A stretch of DNA of 64,000 nucleotides from Brachyspira hyodysenteriae ATCC 27164 (GTDB lineage Bacteria > Spirochaetota > Brachyspiria > Brachyspirales > Brachyspiraceae). A program made the position numbers and the translations under genes. The stretch spans positions 2,170,001 to 2,234,000 of the forward strand of contig NZ_CP015910.2 of NCBI RefSeq assembly GCF_001676785.2. The letters are read 5' to 3'. Below the pieces are notes generated by a model. That model was not told the origin of the DNA. It saw only the letters and a program-made list of their open reading frames with translations, and searched no databases. This document shows, piece by piece, positions 53,179 through 63,752 of the stretch (its first letter is position 1; every line of letters begins with the position of its first letter).

Positions 53179-54048
53179 ATGTTAATATATTCATTATCAA
53201 TAAAAATAGAAAGAGGTTTTGAAGATATAATTGAGGCTGTTATAGAAAGCGGTAAATTAAATATATTAGGTTTTAATACAGAGTTTCCTATAAAAGAAGA
53301 AAGTATTTCAATAGTTAATATATACAATGAAAATGAAGAAATATTAAAAAATAATTTAAATATAATAGAAGAAAATATTAAAGGTATAGCTGAATACACA
53401 TACAAAACAGAAGAATTAAAATCTGAAGAATATTTAACTTCATATATGGATTTTCTTAAACCTTTCAATATAGGAGATGTTACTATAGTACCGAATTTAA
53501 AAGATTTTTATAATGAAGAATGTGAGAATCCTCTTTATATAGCAAAGCAATATGCATTCGGTTCTGGAACCCATGAAACTACATCTCTTGCACTTGAAAT
53601 GATTTATGAATATTCAAATAATAATGATATCGTTTCAAAAAGTATAGCTGATATAGGATGCGGAAGCGGTATATTATCATTATTCGCTTATAAACTAGGT
53701 GCAAGAAATATTACCTCTATAGATATTGATAATGATGCTGTTCATTGCACTCTCGATAATGCTGATTACAATAGTATAAAACTTGATAATGTTATACTTG
53801 GAAATTCTAGAGATTTAATCAATATGAATTTAAAATTCGATTTGGTAATAGCTAATATTGAAACTGATATTTTAATAGATATTCTTCCGGATTTAAAAGA
53901 ATTATTAAAACCTAGTTCTACTTTAATATTATCAGGAATTTTACTAGAAAAAGAATCTTATATGATTAATGCCATTAGAGAAAATAAACTCAATACCTTT
54001 TTAAGAAAAAGAAAAAATGATTGGGTATCTTTAATGCTTAATCTATAA
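53179..54048 (+). CDS. prmA: Ribosomal protein L11 methyltransferase
   Basis: 289 aa. The SAM-binding core is clear: FGSGTHETTSLALEMI (about 125), motif I ADIGCGSGILSLFAYKLGA (about 155), SIDIDNDAV, VIANIETDILID (motif IV, with Asn-Ile typical of PrmA) and a final strand. The N-terminal 110 residues are the substrate-recognition domain, divergent here. It trimethylates L11. GGAGTC lies seven bases before the ATG. Probably co-transcribed with DUF4954 upstream and proA downstream. Confidence 0.9.
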   Translation: MLIYSLSIKIERGFEDIIEAVIESGKLNILGFNTEFPIKEESISIVNIYNENEEILKNNLNIIEENIKGIAEYTYKTEELKSEEYLTSYMDFLKPFNIGDVTIVPNLKDFYNEECENPLYIAKQYAFGSGTHETTSLALEMIYEYSNNNDIVSKSIADIGCGSGILSLFAYKLGARNITSIDIDNDAVHCTLDNADYNSIKLDNVILGNSRDLINMNLKFDLVIANIETDILIDILPDLKELLKPSSTLILSGILLEKESYMINAIRENKLNTFLRKRKNDWVSLMLNL

Positions 54049-54092
54049 TAAAAATAATTATGTTTACTTAAAATATATTTAAGGAGAATAAT

Positions 54093-55391
54093 ATGCAATT
54101 AATAGATTTAGTAAAAAATGCAAAAGAAGCCACATATAAATTACAATCATTGAATACAGATATAAAAAATAATGCTCTTCTTGAAATAGCAAAAAAAATT
54201 GAAGAAAATAAAGATAAAATATTTGAAGCTAATAAAAAAGATTTGGAATATGCTCAAAAACTTCTTGATGAAAATAAAATTTCTAAATCTATGTTTAACA
54301 GATTAAAATTAGATGAAAATAAATTAATAGATGTTGTTTCAGGAATTAGAGATGTTGTAAAATTAGAAGACCCTATTAATAAAGTATTATTAGAAACAGA
54401 ACTTGATGATAATTTATTATTAAAAAAAATATCCTGCCCTATTGGACTTATAGCTGTAATATTTGAGGCTCGTCCTGATGTTATATCTCAAATATCTTCT
54501 TTATGTATAAAATCATCTAATGCCGTTATACTTAAAGGAGGAAGCGAAGGGGAAAACACTAATAAAGCAATATACAATATAATAGAAGAAACTCTAAATA
54601 ATATAAAAGAATTTCCAAAAAATTCTGTTAATTTGGTATTCACTAGAGAGGATATAAAAGAATTATTATCAATGGATAAATATATCGATTTAATAATACC
54701 AAGAGGCGGAAACAGTTTAGTACAGTATATAAAATCAAATACAAATATACCTGTACTAGGACATGCTGACGGTATATGTCATTTATATATAGATGAATCT
54801 GCCGATCAGGAAAAAGCATTAAAAATATGTTTGGATTCAAAGGCTCAGTATCCAAGTGCATGCAATGCTGTTGAAACTATACTTGTAAATAAGAATATCG
54901 CTTCAGAATACTTACCAAAACTTTATAATTTATTCAAAGAAAATGAAATAACAATGAACGCTGACGCTGAAGTAAAAAAAATATTAACTTCATCTGATAT
55001 AGGCGAAGTAAAAGAATGGCATTTTGAATATGGAGATAAAGAAGTATCATTAAAAATAGTATCAGATACAGAAGAAGCATACAATCATATCAACAAATAC
55101 GGTTCTCATCATACAGACTCTATAATATCAGAAAACAAAGATAATATAGAAAAGTTCATGACATTCGTTGATTCTGCCAATGTATACTGCAATGCTTCAA
55201 CAAGATTTTCAGACGGATTCAGATATGGTTTTGGTGCTGAGGTAGGAATTTCAACAAACAAAACTCATGCAAGAGGTCCTGTAGGTTTGGAAGGATTAAC
55301 AATATACAAATACAAAATTTTTGGTAACTATCAAGTAGTAGATGATTATGTTAACCATAGAGCTAGTTTCAAACATAAAAGGATAAAATAA
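54093..55391 (+). CDS. proA: Glutamate-5-semialdehyde dehydrogenase (gamma-glutamyl phosphate reductase)
   Basis: 432 aa, full length. It reduces gamma-glutamyl phosphate with NADPH in proline synthesis. Motifs: CPIGLIAVIFEARPDVISQ (about 130), KGGSEGENTNKAI, IPRGGNSLVQYIKS and the catalytic Cys in AQYPSACNAVETILVN (about 258). GFRYGFGAEVGIST and HARGPVGLEGLT near the end. AAGGAG precedes the ATG. proB is not beside it. Confidence 0.96.
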   Translation: MQLIDLVKNAKEATYKLQSLNTDIKNNALLEIAKKIEENKDKIFEANKKDLEYAQKLLDENKISKSMFNRLKLDENKLIDVVSGIRDVVKLEDPINKVLLETELDDNLLLKKISCPIGLIAVIFEARPDVISQISSLCIKSSNAVILKGGSEGENTNKAIYNIIEETLNNIKEFPKNSVNLVFTREDIKELLSMDKYIDLIIPRGGNSLVQYIKSNTNIPVLGHADGICHLYIDESADQEKALKICLDSKAQYPSACNAVETILVNKNIASEYLPKLYNLFKENEITMNADAEVKKILTSSDIGEVKEWHFEYGDKEVSLKIVSDTEEAYNHINKYGSHHTDSIISENKDNIEKFMTFVDSANVYCNASTRFSDGFRYGFGAEVGISTNKTHARGPVGLEGLTIYKYKIFGNYQVVDDYVNHRASFKHKRIK

Positions 55392-55441
55392 TATTGCTTT
55401 TAAAATGTGAGTAAATCATAAAACAATTTCTATAAAATTAT

Positions 55442-55480
55442 AAAAGGCAAGGACTTTTTATTAAAGCTCTTGCCTTTTAT
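55442..55480. terminator. Bidirectional terminator between proA and the PTS gene
   Basis: AAAAGGCAAGGACTTT and AAAGCTCTTGCCTTTT pair with a single internal mismatch around TTATT, flanked by A/T-rich tails of two convergent genes. Confidence 0.85.
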
Positions 55481-55513
55481 ATAATGGATAGTTTTTTAAT
55501 ATTTATAATAATA

Positions 55514-56884
55514 CTATTCTATTTTAGTAATAAAGAAACTCACTATAAAACCTACAGCAAAAGAAATAACACATGTTATTATGGCATGAACTATATTCAT
55601 AGGATTTTCGCCTATAAATACAGGCAATGCAGTTAATCCAGGAGATACAAAAGCATATCTAACAAGTCCTGATAAACCTGCATATATACCGCCTACTCCG
55701 CCTCCTATCATAGCAGCAATTAAAGGAGTTTTTAATTTTACAGTAACACCAAATAAAGAAGGTTCTGTAATTCCAAGAAGAGCTGTAAAACCTGTAGAAG
55801 CAGCTAATTGTTTTAACTCTTTGTCTTTTGCCTTTAATGCCACAGCTAAAGTTGCACCGCCTTGTGCTATATTAGAAGCTAACATTCCAGGACCATTAAC
55901 CTGTTCATATCCGTTTTTAGCTATTTGCATAGTTGCTATAGGTGTTAAACTCCAAGCTGTTCCTGTCAAAAGCATAACCGGCTGTAAAGCTCCCATCAAT
56001 AATGGTATAAGCCAGCTTACTTTATCATTCAATATATTAGCAAAAGAAGCAACAATATCATTTAATTTTGAACCTAAAGGACCTATAAATAATAAAGCTA
56101 ATATACCAGTAAGCAATATTGTTATTAATGGCTTAGTAAAAAATTTTATCATTTCAGGAGAATATTTATCAGCATATTTTTCTATAAAACTCTGTATCCA
56201 TACTGTAATTATTATAGGCAAAACACTTCCGGAATAATCAACTAATGTAAGTTTTATGGCAAATAAAGAAGCAGCTTCATTGCCATTAACCAAAGCTATC
56301 CAACTAGGATGGAGCAATACTCCGGCTAATGTTATAGATAATATAGGATTGCATTCAAATTTTAAAGCAGCGCCATAAGCTAATAACATTGGAAGAAAAT
56401 AAAAAGCAGCATCGGATATCATATTTAAAATATAATAAGTATGACCATTAGTATCTATTGCCTTAGTTAAAACTAATATTGCAAGTATGGCTTTTATCAT
56501 ACCAGCTCCTGTTATGGCAGGAATCATAGGAGTAAATATAGTAGATATTGTATTCATAAATCTTTCTAATAATGATTTTTTAGCCGGTTTTTCTGATGAA
56601 GAAGTATTAACACTATCATTAGATACGCCTAATACTCTATTTAAAGACTTATATACAGTCTGTACATTCATTCCTATTATAATTTGAAACTGTCCGCCTC
56701 CTTCTACTACATCTATTACACCATCTATAGCCTTTATAGAATCTACATCAACTATATCTCTATTTTTTAATTCAAATCTTAATCTTGTAGCACAATGAGT
56801 AAGTTTATGAATATTTTCCTTACCTACTATATAAGGCAATATAATGCCGCCTAATTCTTCATAATTAATTTTATTTTTAGCCAT
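55514..56884 (-). CDS. PTS beta-glucoside-family EIIBC component
   Basis: 456 aa. EIIB (1-85) has the phospho-Cys in THCATRLRFELKN (about 30). EIIC (about 105-456) has about ten helices and the family segment GITEPSLFGVTVKLKTPL (about 370). It phosphorylates and imports a beta-glucoside or a related disaccharide. There is no EIIA domain at the C-terminus, so a separate EIIA must supply phosphate. AAGGAG precedes the ATG. It lies 20 bp after the 6-phospho-beta-glucosidase gene, which hydrolyses the incoming phospho-sugar. Confidence 0.9.
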   Translation of the reverse strand: MAKNKINYEELGGIILPYIVGKENIHKLTHCATRLRFELKNRDIVDVDSIKAIDGVIDVVEGGGQFQIIIGMNVQTVYKSLNRVLGVSNDSVNTSSSEKPAKKSLLERFMNTISTIFTPMIPAITGAGMIKAILAILVLTKAIDTNGHTYYILNMISDAAFYFLPMLLAYGAALKFECNPILSITLAGVLLHPSWIALVNGNEAASLFAIKLTLVDYSGSVLPIIITVWIQSFIEKYADKYSPEMIKFFTKPLITILLTGILALLFIGPLGSKLNDIVASFANILNDKVSWLIPLLMGALQPVMLLTGTAWSLTPIATMQIAKNGYEQVNGPGMLASNIAQGGATLAVALKAKDKELKQLAASTGFTALLGITEPSLFGVTVKLKTPLIAAMIGGGVGGIYAGLSGLVRYAFVSPGLTALPVFIGENPMNIVHAIITCVISFAVGFIVSFFITKIE

Positions 56885-56904
56885 AACTATCTCCTTTAAT
56901 TTAA

Positions 56905-58353
<1,449 letters not shown>

Positions 58354-58358
58354 TCAAT

Positions 58359-58419
58359 AAGAAAATTATTTTTCTTTTAATATTTTAAAAGAAATAAAAA
58401 GAAAAAATATTTTCTTTTT
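58359..58419. promoter_or_regulatory. Two operator-like palindromes between the glucosidase and the DeoR gene
   Basis: AAGAAAA-TTAT-TTTTCTT (58359-58376) and AAAAAGAAAA-AATA-TTTTCTTTTT (58396-58419) share the core AAGAAAA-N4-TTTTCTT. A third related half lies at about 58337-58350. They sit between two divergent starts, as expected for a DeoR-type repressor controlling both. Confidence 0.55.
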
Positions 58420-58475
58420 CATGATTGATATTAATAATAAAACAAATTATAATTAAATTATAAGGGGTTGGTAAT

Positions 58476-59231
58476 ATGGATTTTAAATATAGAAATGTAA
58501 TATTAAATTATATAAAGGAAAATAAAGAAGCAAGCATACATGATATTGTGGAACTATGCTCTATAACTATACCAACAGCAAGAAAATATTTAAATGAACT
58601 TTCAAATGAAAATTTAATTTCTTTCAAAAGAGGAAAAGCTGTTATTACATCATCATTTTATTATTCAAATTTTTCAAGAAAGATAAATGAAAATCAGGAT
58701 TTAAAAAAACAAATAGGAGAATATGCTTCTTCTTTTATCAGTAATAATAAAACCATATTTATAGGAGGAGGATCAACTTCATTTTATATATTAGAAAATA
58801 TACTAAACTATAAAAATATAACAATAGTAACTAATTCAGTGCCTATAATAACATTTGTAATACAGCATCCTGAAATAAATTTAATAGTTATAGGCGGAAA
58901 ATGGAATGACAGAACAGAATCTTTTGAATCAAATGATATAAAACAACTTGAAGATTTGTATCCTGACATAAGTTTTGTAGGCGCTATGGGAATAGATATA
59001 AACAGAGGTGTTACTCAAAATACTCAAATGCAGCAGCAAACAGAGTTTATAATGTTTGAAAAAAGTAAAGAATCATTCATATTGGCAGACAGCACAAAAT
59101 TCAATATAGCATATCCATGGACTGTTTTTCCAATAGAAAAGATTTCTAATATCATAACTGATAATAAATTTGATGATAAAGATATAGAAGTTTGGAATAA
59201 TATAGGAATATCCATATTCAAATACAAATAA
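58476..59231 (+). CDS. DeoR-family transcriptional regulator
   Basis: 251 aa. N-terminal winged HTH (NYIKENKEASIHDIVELCSITIPTARKYLNEL), then the DeoR sensor domain with the sugar-phosphate motif FIGGGSTSFYIL (about 95), VTNSVPI, VIGGKWNDRTESF and DISFVGAMGIDINRGVTQ (about 165). SFILADSTKF near the end is also typical. It probably represses the divergent glucosidase-PTS operon until a phospho-sugar binds. AAGGGG precedes the ATG. The family is usually autoregulated. Confidence 0.9.
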   Translation: MDFKYRNVILNYIKENKEASIHDIVELCSITIPTARKYLNELSNENLISFKRGKAVITSSFYYSNFSRKINENQDLKKQIGEYASSFISNNKTIFIGGGSTSFYILENILNYKNITIVTNSVPIITFVIQHPEINLIVIGGKWNDRTESFESNDIKQLEDLYPDISFVGAMGIDINRGVTQNTQMQQQTEFIMFEKSKESFILADSTKFNIAYPWTVFPIEKISNIITDNKFDDKDIEVWNNIGISIFKYK

Positions 59232-59244
59232 TTTAATTAAATAA

Positions 59245-59289
59245 TAAGTACATACTAAAAACTATATTAAAGCTAATAATATGTACTTA
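59245..59289. terminator. Hairpin terminator between the DeoR and lipoprotein genes
   Basis: TAAGTACATA and TATGTACTTA pair over ten bases; the 25-nt loop is A/T-rich. Between convergent genes. Confidence 0.6.
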
Positions 59290-59320
59290 AATATCTTTAT
59301 TCAATTAAGTTATTTATTAA

Positions 59321-59725
59321 TTATATTTTTTCATAATAGAAAATCATATTGGGTTTGCTTCCATAACTTATTTCACATTCATTCTCACTTATAAAATAAA
59401 ATACAATGCTGCCTAAAATAGGAATATTAGGTATAACCAATTCATAATAACTTCCTTCATCATATTTATAATAATTCCAATTATCAATATAATGCCTGCT
59501 GTATGTACCATCAGAATTATAAAAAGTTAATATTCCATCATAAGAAATAGTAAATCTTTCATTATAATTATCTATGTTTCTCCAAGTACCTCTCAAATCA
59601 TAAGGCCTGAATCTTACTCTATAATCAGGCTCAAAAAATGATGAACAGCTTACAGAAAACATAGATATTATAGAAATCAAACTAATAAATATAAATGCTC
59701 TCACAATTTTTTTATTTTTTATCAT
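59321..59725 (-). CDS. Small lipoprotein of unknown function
   Basis: 134 aa. Signal with lipobox SVSC (Cys about 27). The mature part begins SSFFEPDYRVRFRPYDLRGTW and continues with beta strands rich in Tyr/Phe (RFTISYDGILTFYNSDGTY, ELVIPNIPILGSIVFYF). The LRGTW...I.D..G....Y pattern recalls small lipocalin-like or META-type beta barrels, but the match is weak. AGGAGG precedes the ATG. Single gene. Confidence 0.65.
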   Translation of the reverse strand: MIKNKKIVRAFIFISLISIISMFSVSCSSFFEPDYRVRFRPYDLRGTWRNIDNYNERFTISYDGILTFYNSDGTYSRHYIDNWNYYKYDEGSYYELVIPNIPILGSIVFYFISENECEISYGSKPNMIFYYEKI

Positions 59726-59903
59726 ATAAACCTCCTCAAATGCAATATCATAGTATAAATAATAATTAATATGATATGCATTACTAGTCTATAGTATAAC
59801 ACCAAAATATTTTGTCAATAACATATAACAAATATACAATAATAAAATTTAAGATTTTAAGCATAAAATCATATATATAGAATAAAATAGTTATATATAA
59901 AAC

Positions 59904-59931
59904 TTGATAAAATGCCCGATTTTGATATAAT
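59904..59931 (+). promoter_or_regulatory. Promoter of parA-parB
   Basis: TTGATA (59904-59909), a 16-bp spacer and TATAAT (59926-59931), 41 bp before the parA start. Confidence 0.65.
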
Positions 59932-59971
59932 AATATAATTTCATGATAGTTTTTAGTTTAAGGATATATTT

Positions 59972-60736
59972 ATGTCTAAAGTTATAGCTATAGTTAATCA
60001 AAAAGGCGGAGTAGGAAAAACTACTACAGCTGTTAATTTAAGTGCCAACATAGCAAAAATGGGTCATAAAACACTTCTTATAGATATAGACCCTCAGGCA
60101 AATGCTTGTCTAGGTATAGGAATTACAAGAGATCAAATGCAAAAAAGTGTATATGATATATTGATAGGACAGGCTGATGCAAAAGAAGTTATAATGCCTA
60201 CTTATCAGGAAAATTTATTCCTTATACCAGCAGATTCTGATTTGGTAGGTGCTCAGATAGAACTTGTTAATGAAATAGCTAGAGAATATAAATTAAAAAA
60301 GGCTGTAGAAGCTATAAAAAATGACTATGAATATATTATTATAGACTGTCCACCTACTTTGGGTATATTAACACTTAATGCATTAACGGCAGCGGACTCT
60401 GTGCTTATACCTATACAATGCGAGTTTTATGCATTAGACGGAGTTGCTGAACTTAATAATACAATAGCACTTGTAAAAGAAAATCTTAATAAAGAGTTAA
60501 AAATAGAGGGTGTTCTTCTTACTATGTATGATGCTAGAACAAAATTAGCTTCAGATGTAGTAAAAGAAGTTGTAAATTTCTTTAAAGAGAAAACTTATAA
60601 AACTATGATACCTAGAAATGTAAGATTAAGTGAGGCTCCTTCATACGGTAAAGCTATAGGAGACTATGATAAAGACTGCGTAGGGGCTAGAAGCTACAAA
60701 GAATTTGCTAAGGAATTTGTTGAAAAGTCTAAATAA
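59972..60736 (+). CDS. parA: Chromosome partitioning ATPase ParA (Soj)
   Basis: 254 aa, chromosomal ParA type. Deviant Walker A NQKGGVGKTTTAVNLS with both lysines (about 11 and 16), LIDIDPQANACLG (Walker A'), YIIIDCPPTLGILTLNAL (Walker B) and IPRNVRLSEAPSYGKAI at the end. It binds DNA as an ATP dimer and is stimulated by ParB to segregate chromosomes. No N-terminal HTH, so it is a chromosomal rather than a plasmid type. AAGGAT precedes the ATG; parB follows after 99 bp. Confidence 0.93.
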   Translation: MSKVIAIVNQKGGVGKTTTAVNLSANIAKMGHKTLLIDIDPQANACLGIGITRDQMQKSVYDILIGQADAKEVIMPTYQENLFLIPADSDLVGAQIELVNEIAREYKLKKAVEAIKNDYEYIIIDCPPTLGILTLNALTAADSVLIPIQCEFYALDGVAELNNTIALVKENLNKELKIEGVLLTMYDARTKLASDVVKEVVNFFKEKTYKTMIPRNVRLSEAPSYGKAIGDYDKDCVGARSYKEFAKEFVEKSK

Positions 60737-60835
60737 TTAGTATTGTTATAAAATATTAAGAAAATAAAATATTTTGTATTAAAAAAGCTTATAAAAATAT
60801 AATTATGTTAATTAAATAAAATTAAGAGGATTTAT

Positions 60836-61798
60836 ATGAGTAGAAAAGGCGGACTTGGTGGTCAGGGGTTAAGTGCATTAATAAAATCTGCTGACAATGA
60901 AATAAGAACAGCAGCTGAAGAAGCAGAAAAAAACGGAGTACTAGAGATAGATGTATCTCTTATAGATGTTAATCCGGATCAGCCTAGAAAAGTATTCAAT
61001 GAAGAAGAAATACAAGGTCTTGCTGAATCAATAAAAGAAAATGGACTTATAAATCCTATTACTTTAAGAGAAAAAGACGGAAAATACCAAATAATATCCG
61101 GAGAAAGAAGATTCAGAGCTTTCAAATTCTTAAACAGAAACAAAGTTCCGGCATTAGTTCTCCAAAATATAGCAGATTCTAAAATGCTTGAGCTTACTTT
61201 AGTTGAAAATATACAAAGGGCTGATTTAAATGCCATAGAAGTTGCAAGAAGCTATAAAAAATTAATATATGATTTGAATATCAAACAAGAAGAATTGGCT
61301 TTAAGAGTGGGAAAAAGCAGAAGTACAATATCAAATTCTATGCGTATATTAGATTTAAGTGAAAATATACAAAATCTAATATTAGAATCAAAAATAACTG
61401 AAGGACATGCAAGAGCAATATTATCATTAAGCGATGAAAATGAAAGAGAAGAATTTGCTAAAGAAATAATAGAGAAAGGATACTCTGTAAGAGAATGCGA
61501 AAGAATAGTAAAAGAAAGAAAAAACAATATATCAAATGATTTAAGCGGTAGTAATGAAGAAAATACAGAAAATCAAAATGAAGCGAAAAAAGAAAATAAG
61601 AAAGACCCTAATATAAAAAAGCTAGAAAATGATTTAGAAAAAATATTCTCTACTAAAGTAAATGTAATAGATAAAAATGGCAAAGAAGGTAAAATAGTGA
61701 TAGAATATTACAGTTCTGATGATCTATCAAGAATTATGGATATGCTTGAAAAAATATATGAAAGAGAAACCGGAATAAAACCTACTCTTGAATATTAG
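60836..61798 (+). CDS. parB: Chromosome partitioning protein ParB (Spo0J)
   Basis: 320 aa. An N-terminal GLGGQGLSALI segment (ParA-binding) is followed by the ParB/Spo0J domain with DVNPDQPRKVFNEEEI and the CTP-binding GERRFRAFKFL and VENIQRADLNAIEVARSY (about 105-140). The HTH EELALRVGKSRSTISNSMRIL follows (about 155). The C-terminal 90 residues hold an Asn/Glu/Lys-rich linker and the dimerisation part. It binds parS sites and forms a CTP-dependent clamp. I saw no perfect parS in this window. The stop is 8 bp before the next gene. Confidence 0.93.
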   Translation: MSRKGGLGGQGLSALIKSADNEIRTAAEEAEKNGVLEIDVSLIDVNPDQPRKVFNEEEIQGLAESIKENGLINPITLREKDGKYQIISGERRFRAFKFLNRNKVPALVLQNIADSKMLELTLVENIQRADLNAIEVARSYKKLIYDLNIKQEELALRVGKSRSTISNSMRILDLSENIQNLILESKITEGHARAILSLSDENEREEFAKEIIEKGYSVRECERIVKERKNNISNDLSGSNEENTENQNEAKKENKKDPNIKKLENDLEKIFSTKVNVIDKNGKEGKIVIEYYSSDDLSRIMDMLEKIYERETGIKPTLEY

Positions 61799-61806
61799 GA
61801 GCAATT

Positions 61807-63015
61807 TTGAAAACTGCATTAAAATATATTTTAATTATAACTATAATATCATTAAATCTTTATTCAAGAGAAACACTGCTTATAGCTACTGTAGATTTAG
61901 ATCATAGTTTAAGAGCTAATGAGCCTTTAAGAAAAGAGCTCGTAAAAGCAATAAATAGATTTCATTATCTAAAACAAAAAACTTCTATTTCTGTAGACAG
62001 AGAAAAGAAAAAATTATTTTCTACAAATGTACTTACTTTACAAGAAGGCTTAACTGTTGCATCAAATCTAAAAGTACAGGCTGTTATTATAATGGACAGC
62101 GAAAAAGTATTAAAAAATACAAATAATAATAACAACAATAAAATCACAATCAATTCAAACGATATAAATACAATATTAAGCAATTATAATATTACAAATA
62201 CAATGTTTAGTAATGATATAGTGCTTACAAATGAGATAAAAGATTTAGGCGACTTGATAGAATATGGAATAGGAGAAAAAAAAGAAAACATAGATAAAGA
62301 CGGAGAAGAAAAAAGCGATGAAGAACTTTATGAAATAAGATATAATTTAAAAGTTATGGATATGGCAACAGGATATACACTTAAAGAATATAAATTAAAA
62401 AATAATTATGAAACCATATCTGCTATGCAAGAAATATGCACTTATCTAGAATTTCATTTATCCAACCGCATATTTAAATACATTGAATATCCTATAAATG
62501 GAATATATTTAAACTTTAGAATAGAAAGAATTACATTAGAAAATAAAACAAATATAATAAATAATATAGGCGAAATAATAGAAGGAGAATCTTTCACTTT
62601 GAATTTCAGATCAAATATGGAAGGTTATCTATACATTTTTGCTTTTCAAAATGACGGAAATGTAATATTGATGTATCCAAATGATTTCAATAACTTCACA
62701 AATGATAAATATGAGAATAAAATATATGCTAGAAAAAACTATATAATTCCTCCTTCTAACTCTAAATTCAATATAAAAATAAGGCCTCCATTCGGAGAAG
62801 ATGCCTTTTATTGTTTATACACAAGAAAAGAACAGAAATGGATAACAGGGGAATATTTCAAAGGTGATGGCTTTAAGATATGTCCAAAAAATAAAATAGC
62901 TGAATTTACTGATAAATTAAAATACAAATTGAAATTTATTAGTTATGAAGATTGGCAAATATCAAAGATATATTTAAAATCTATTTCAGAAACAAATGAG
63001 CTATTAACTCAGTAA
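61807..63015 (+). CDS. Exported DUF4384-domain protein in the par operon
   Basis: 402 aa beginning with TTG at 61807, five bases after AGGAG; there is no better ATG nearby. Signal peptide (about 1-21). An Asn-rich low-complexity stretch lies at about 105-120 (NTNNNNNNKITINSND). The C-terminal DUF4384 domain (about 255-345) reads GESFTLNFRSNMEGYLYIFAF, DGNVILMYPND and IKIRPPFGEDAFYCLY. DUF4384 occurs in exported proteins with protein-protein roles and in signalling contexts. It is eight bases after parB, so it is co-transcribed, which is unusual for a periplasmic protein. No link to partitioning is known. Confidence 0.8.
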   Translation: MKTALKYILIITIISLNLYSRETLLIATVDLDHSLRANEPLRKELVKAINRFHYLKQKTSISVDREKKKLFSTNVLTLQEGLTVASNLKVQAVIIMDSEKVLKNTNNNNNNKITINSNDINTILSNYNITNTMFSNDIVLTNEIKDLGDLIEYGIGEKKENIDKDGEEKSDEELYEIRYNLKVMDMATGYTLKEYKLKNNYETISAMQEICTYLEFHLSNRIFKYIEYPINGIYLNFRIERITLENKTNIINNIGEIIEGESFTLNFRSNMEGYLYIFAFQNDGNVILMYPNDFNNFTNDKYENKIYARKNYIIPPSNSKFNIKIRPPFGEDAFYCLYTRKEQKWITGEYFKGDGFKICPKNKIAEFTDKLKYKLKFISYEDWQISKIYLKSISETNELLTQ

Positions 63016-63035
63016 ACTAAGTTAATAGCCCTTTT
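62998..63035 (+). terminator. Terminator of the parAB-DUF4384 operon
   Basis: CTATTAACT (63001-63009) pairs with AGTTAATAG (63020-63028), followed by CCCTTTT. It includes the stop codon of the DUF4384 gene. Confidence 0.6.
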
Positions 63036-63062
63036 GATAATAAAACTTTTTCGTATATATAA

Positions 63063-63752
63063 TTATTTGTAAATATATTTACTGTTATATAGAGGCTGAT
63101 ATCTATTTTCTTTATCTAAAAATGAATTAAGATAAAAATCATATAAAACAATGGTTCCATCTTCCTGAACATGTCCTACAGGATCATATTTATAAAAAGG
63201 CAAAATAGAACCTTTATATTTTACTGTATCTGAAGGACCCCATTTTTGAGGTACATCAACACCGAATACCTTATCCTCTTCTACAGGTACTCCATATATA
63301 TAAACATATTTTGTGTAAATATCTATAGCTATTAAAGTATTGTCTAAAGATATTATTCCGCCGCCTTTTCCTGTAAATCTATAGAAATAAAAACGTTTCA
63401 TCATATCAGCATTATCTCTATTTCTTTTCTCTGTATATAAAGGATTATATCCTCTGTATTGATAGTATGTCATAGAAGATATAAAAAACATACCTGCTTT
63501 TGAATTTTTGCCCTTATACATATATTCTTTTGTATCTTCGTTATTTATTTGCCAATACTTATCTTCTGTTTTTTCTATGAATTGTAATGTAGGTACATTA
63601 TCACCATTAAAAGCAGCAACTAAAAGCCAATTATTGAATTTTGAAGAACTAAAGTTTGGATTATATGATAAATCTCTTTCTATAGTTTCTTTAGAAAATA
63701 AAAATAAACTATTTATAAATATTAAAAATAAACAAAAAAATATTTTTTTCAT
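63063..63752 (-). CDS. Secreted protein of unknown function
   Basis: 229 aa. Signal peptide MKKIFFCLFLIFINSLFLFS, with cleavage near FSK; the Cys at 7 is too early for a lipobox. The mature part is rich in Tyr, Asn and Lys with aromatic strands (WLLVAAFNGDNVPTLQFIEK, AGMFFISSMTYYQYRGYN, RFYFYRFTGKGGGIISLDNTL). It resembles no family I know. GAGATGATTTT precedes the ATG. Convergent with the DUF4384 gene. The bases after it (63753-64000) are AT-rich and show no gene. Confidence 0.65.
   Translation of the reverse strand: MKKIFFCLFLIFINSLFLFSKETIERDLSYNPNFSSSKFNNWLLVAAFNGDNVPTLQFIEKTEDKYWQINNEDTKEYMYKGKNSKAGMFFISSMTYYQYRGYNPLYTEKRNRDNADMMKRFYFYRFTGKGGGIISLDNTLIAIDIYTKYVYIYGVPVEEDKVFGVDVPQKWGPSDTVKYKGSILPFYKYDPVGHVQEDGTIVLYDFYLNSFLDKENRYQPLYNSKYIYK

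Noticed and set aside
59700-63100. parS site near parAB
   Set aside because: No sequence close to TGTTTCACGTGAAACA was seen here or elsewhere in the window.
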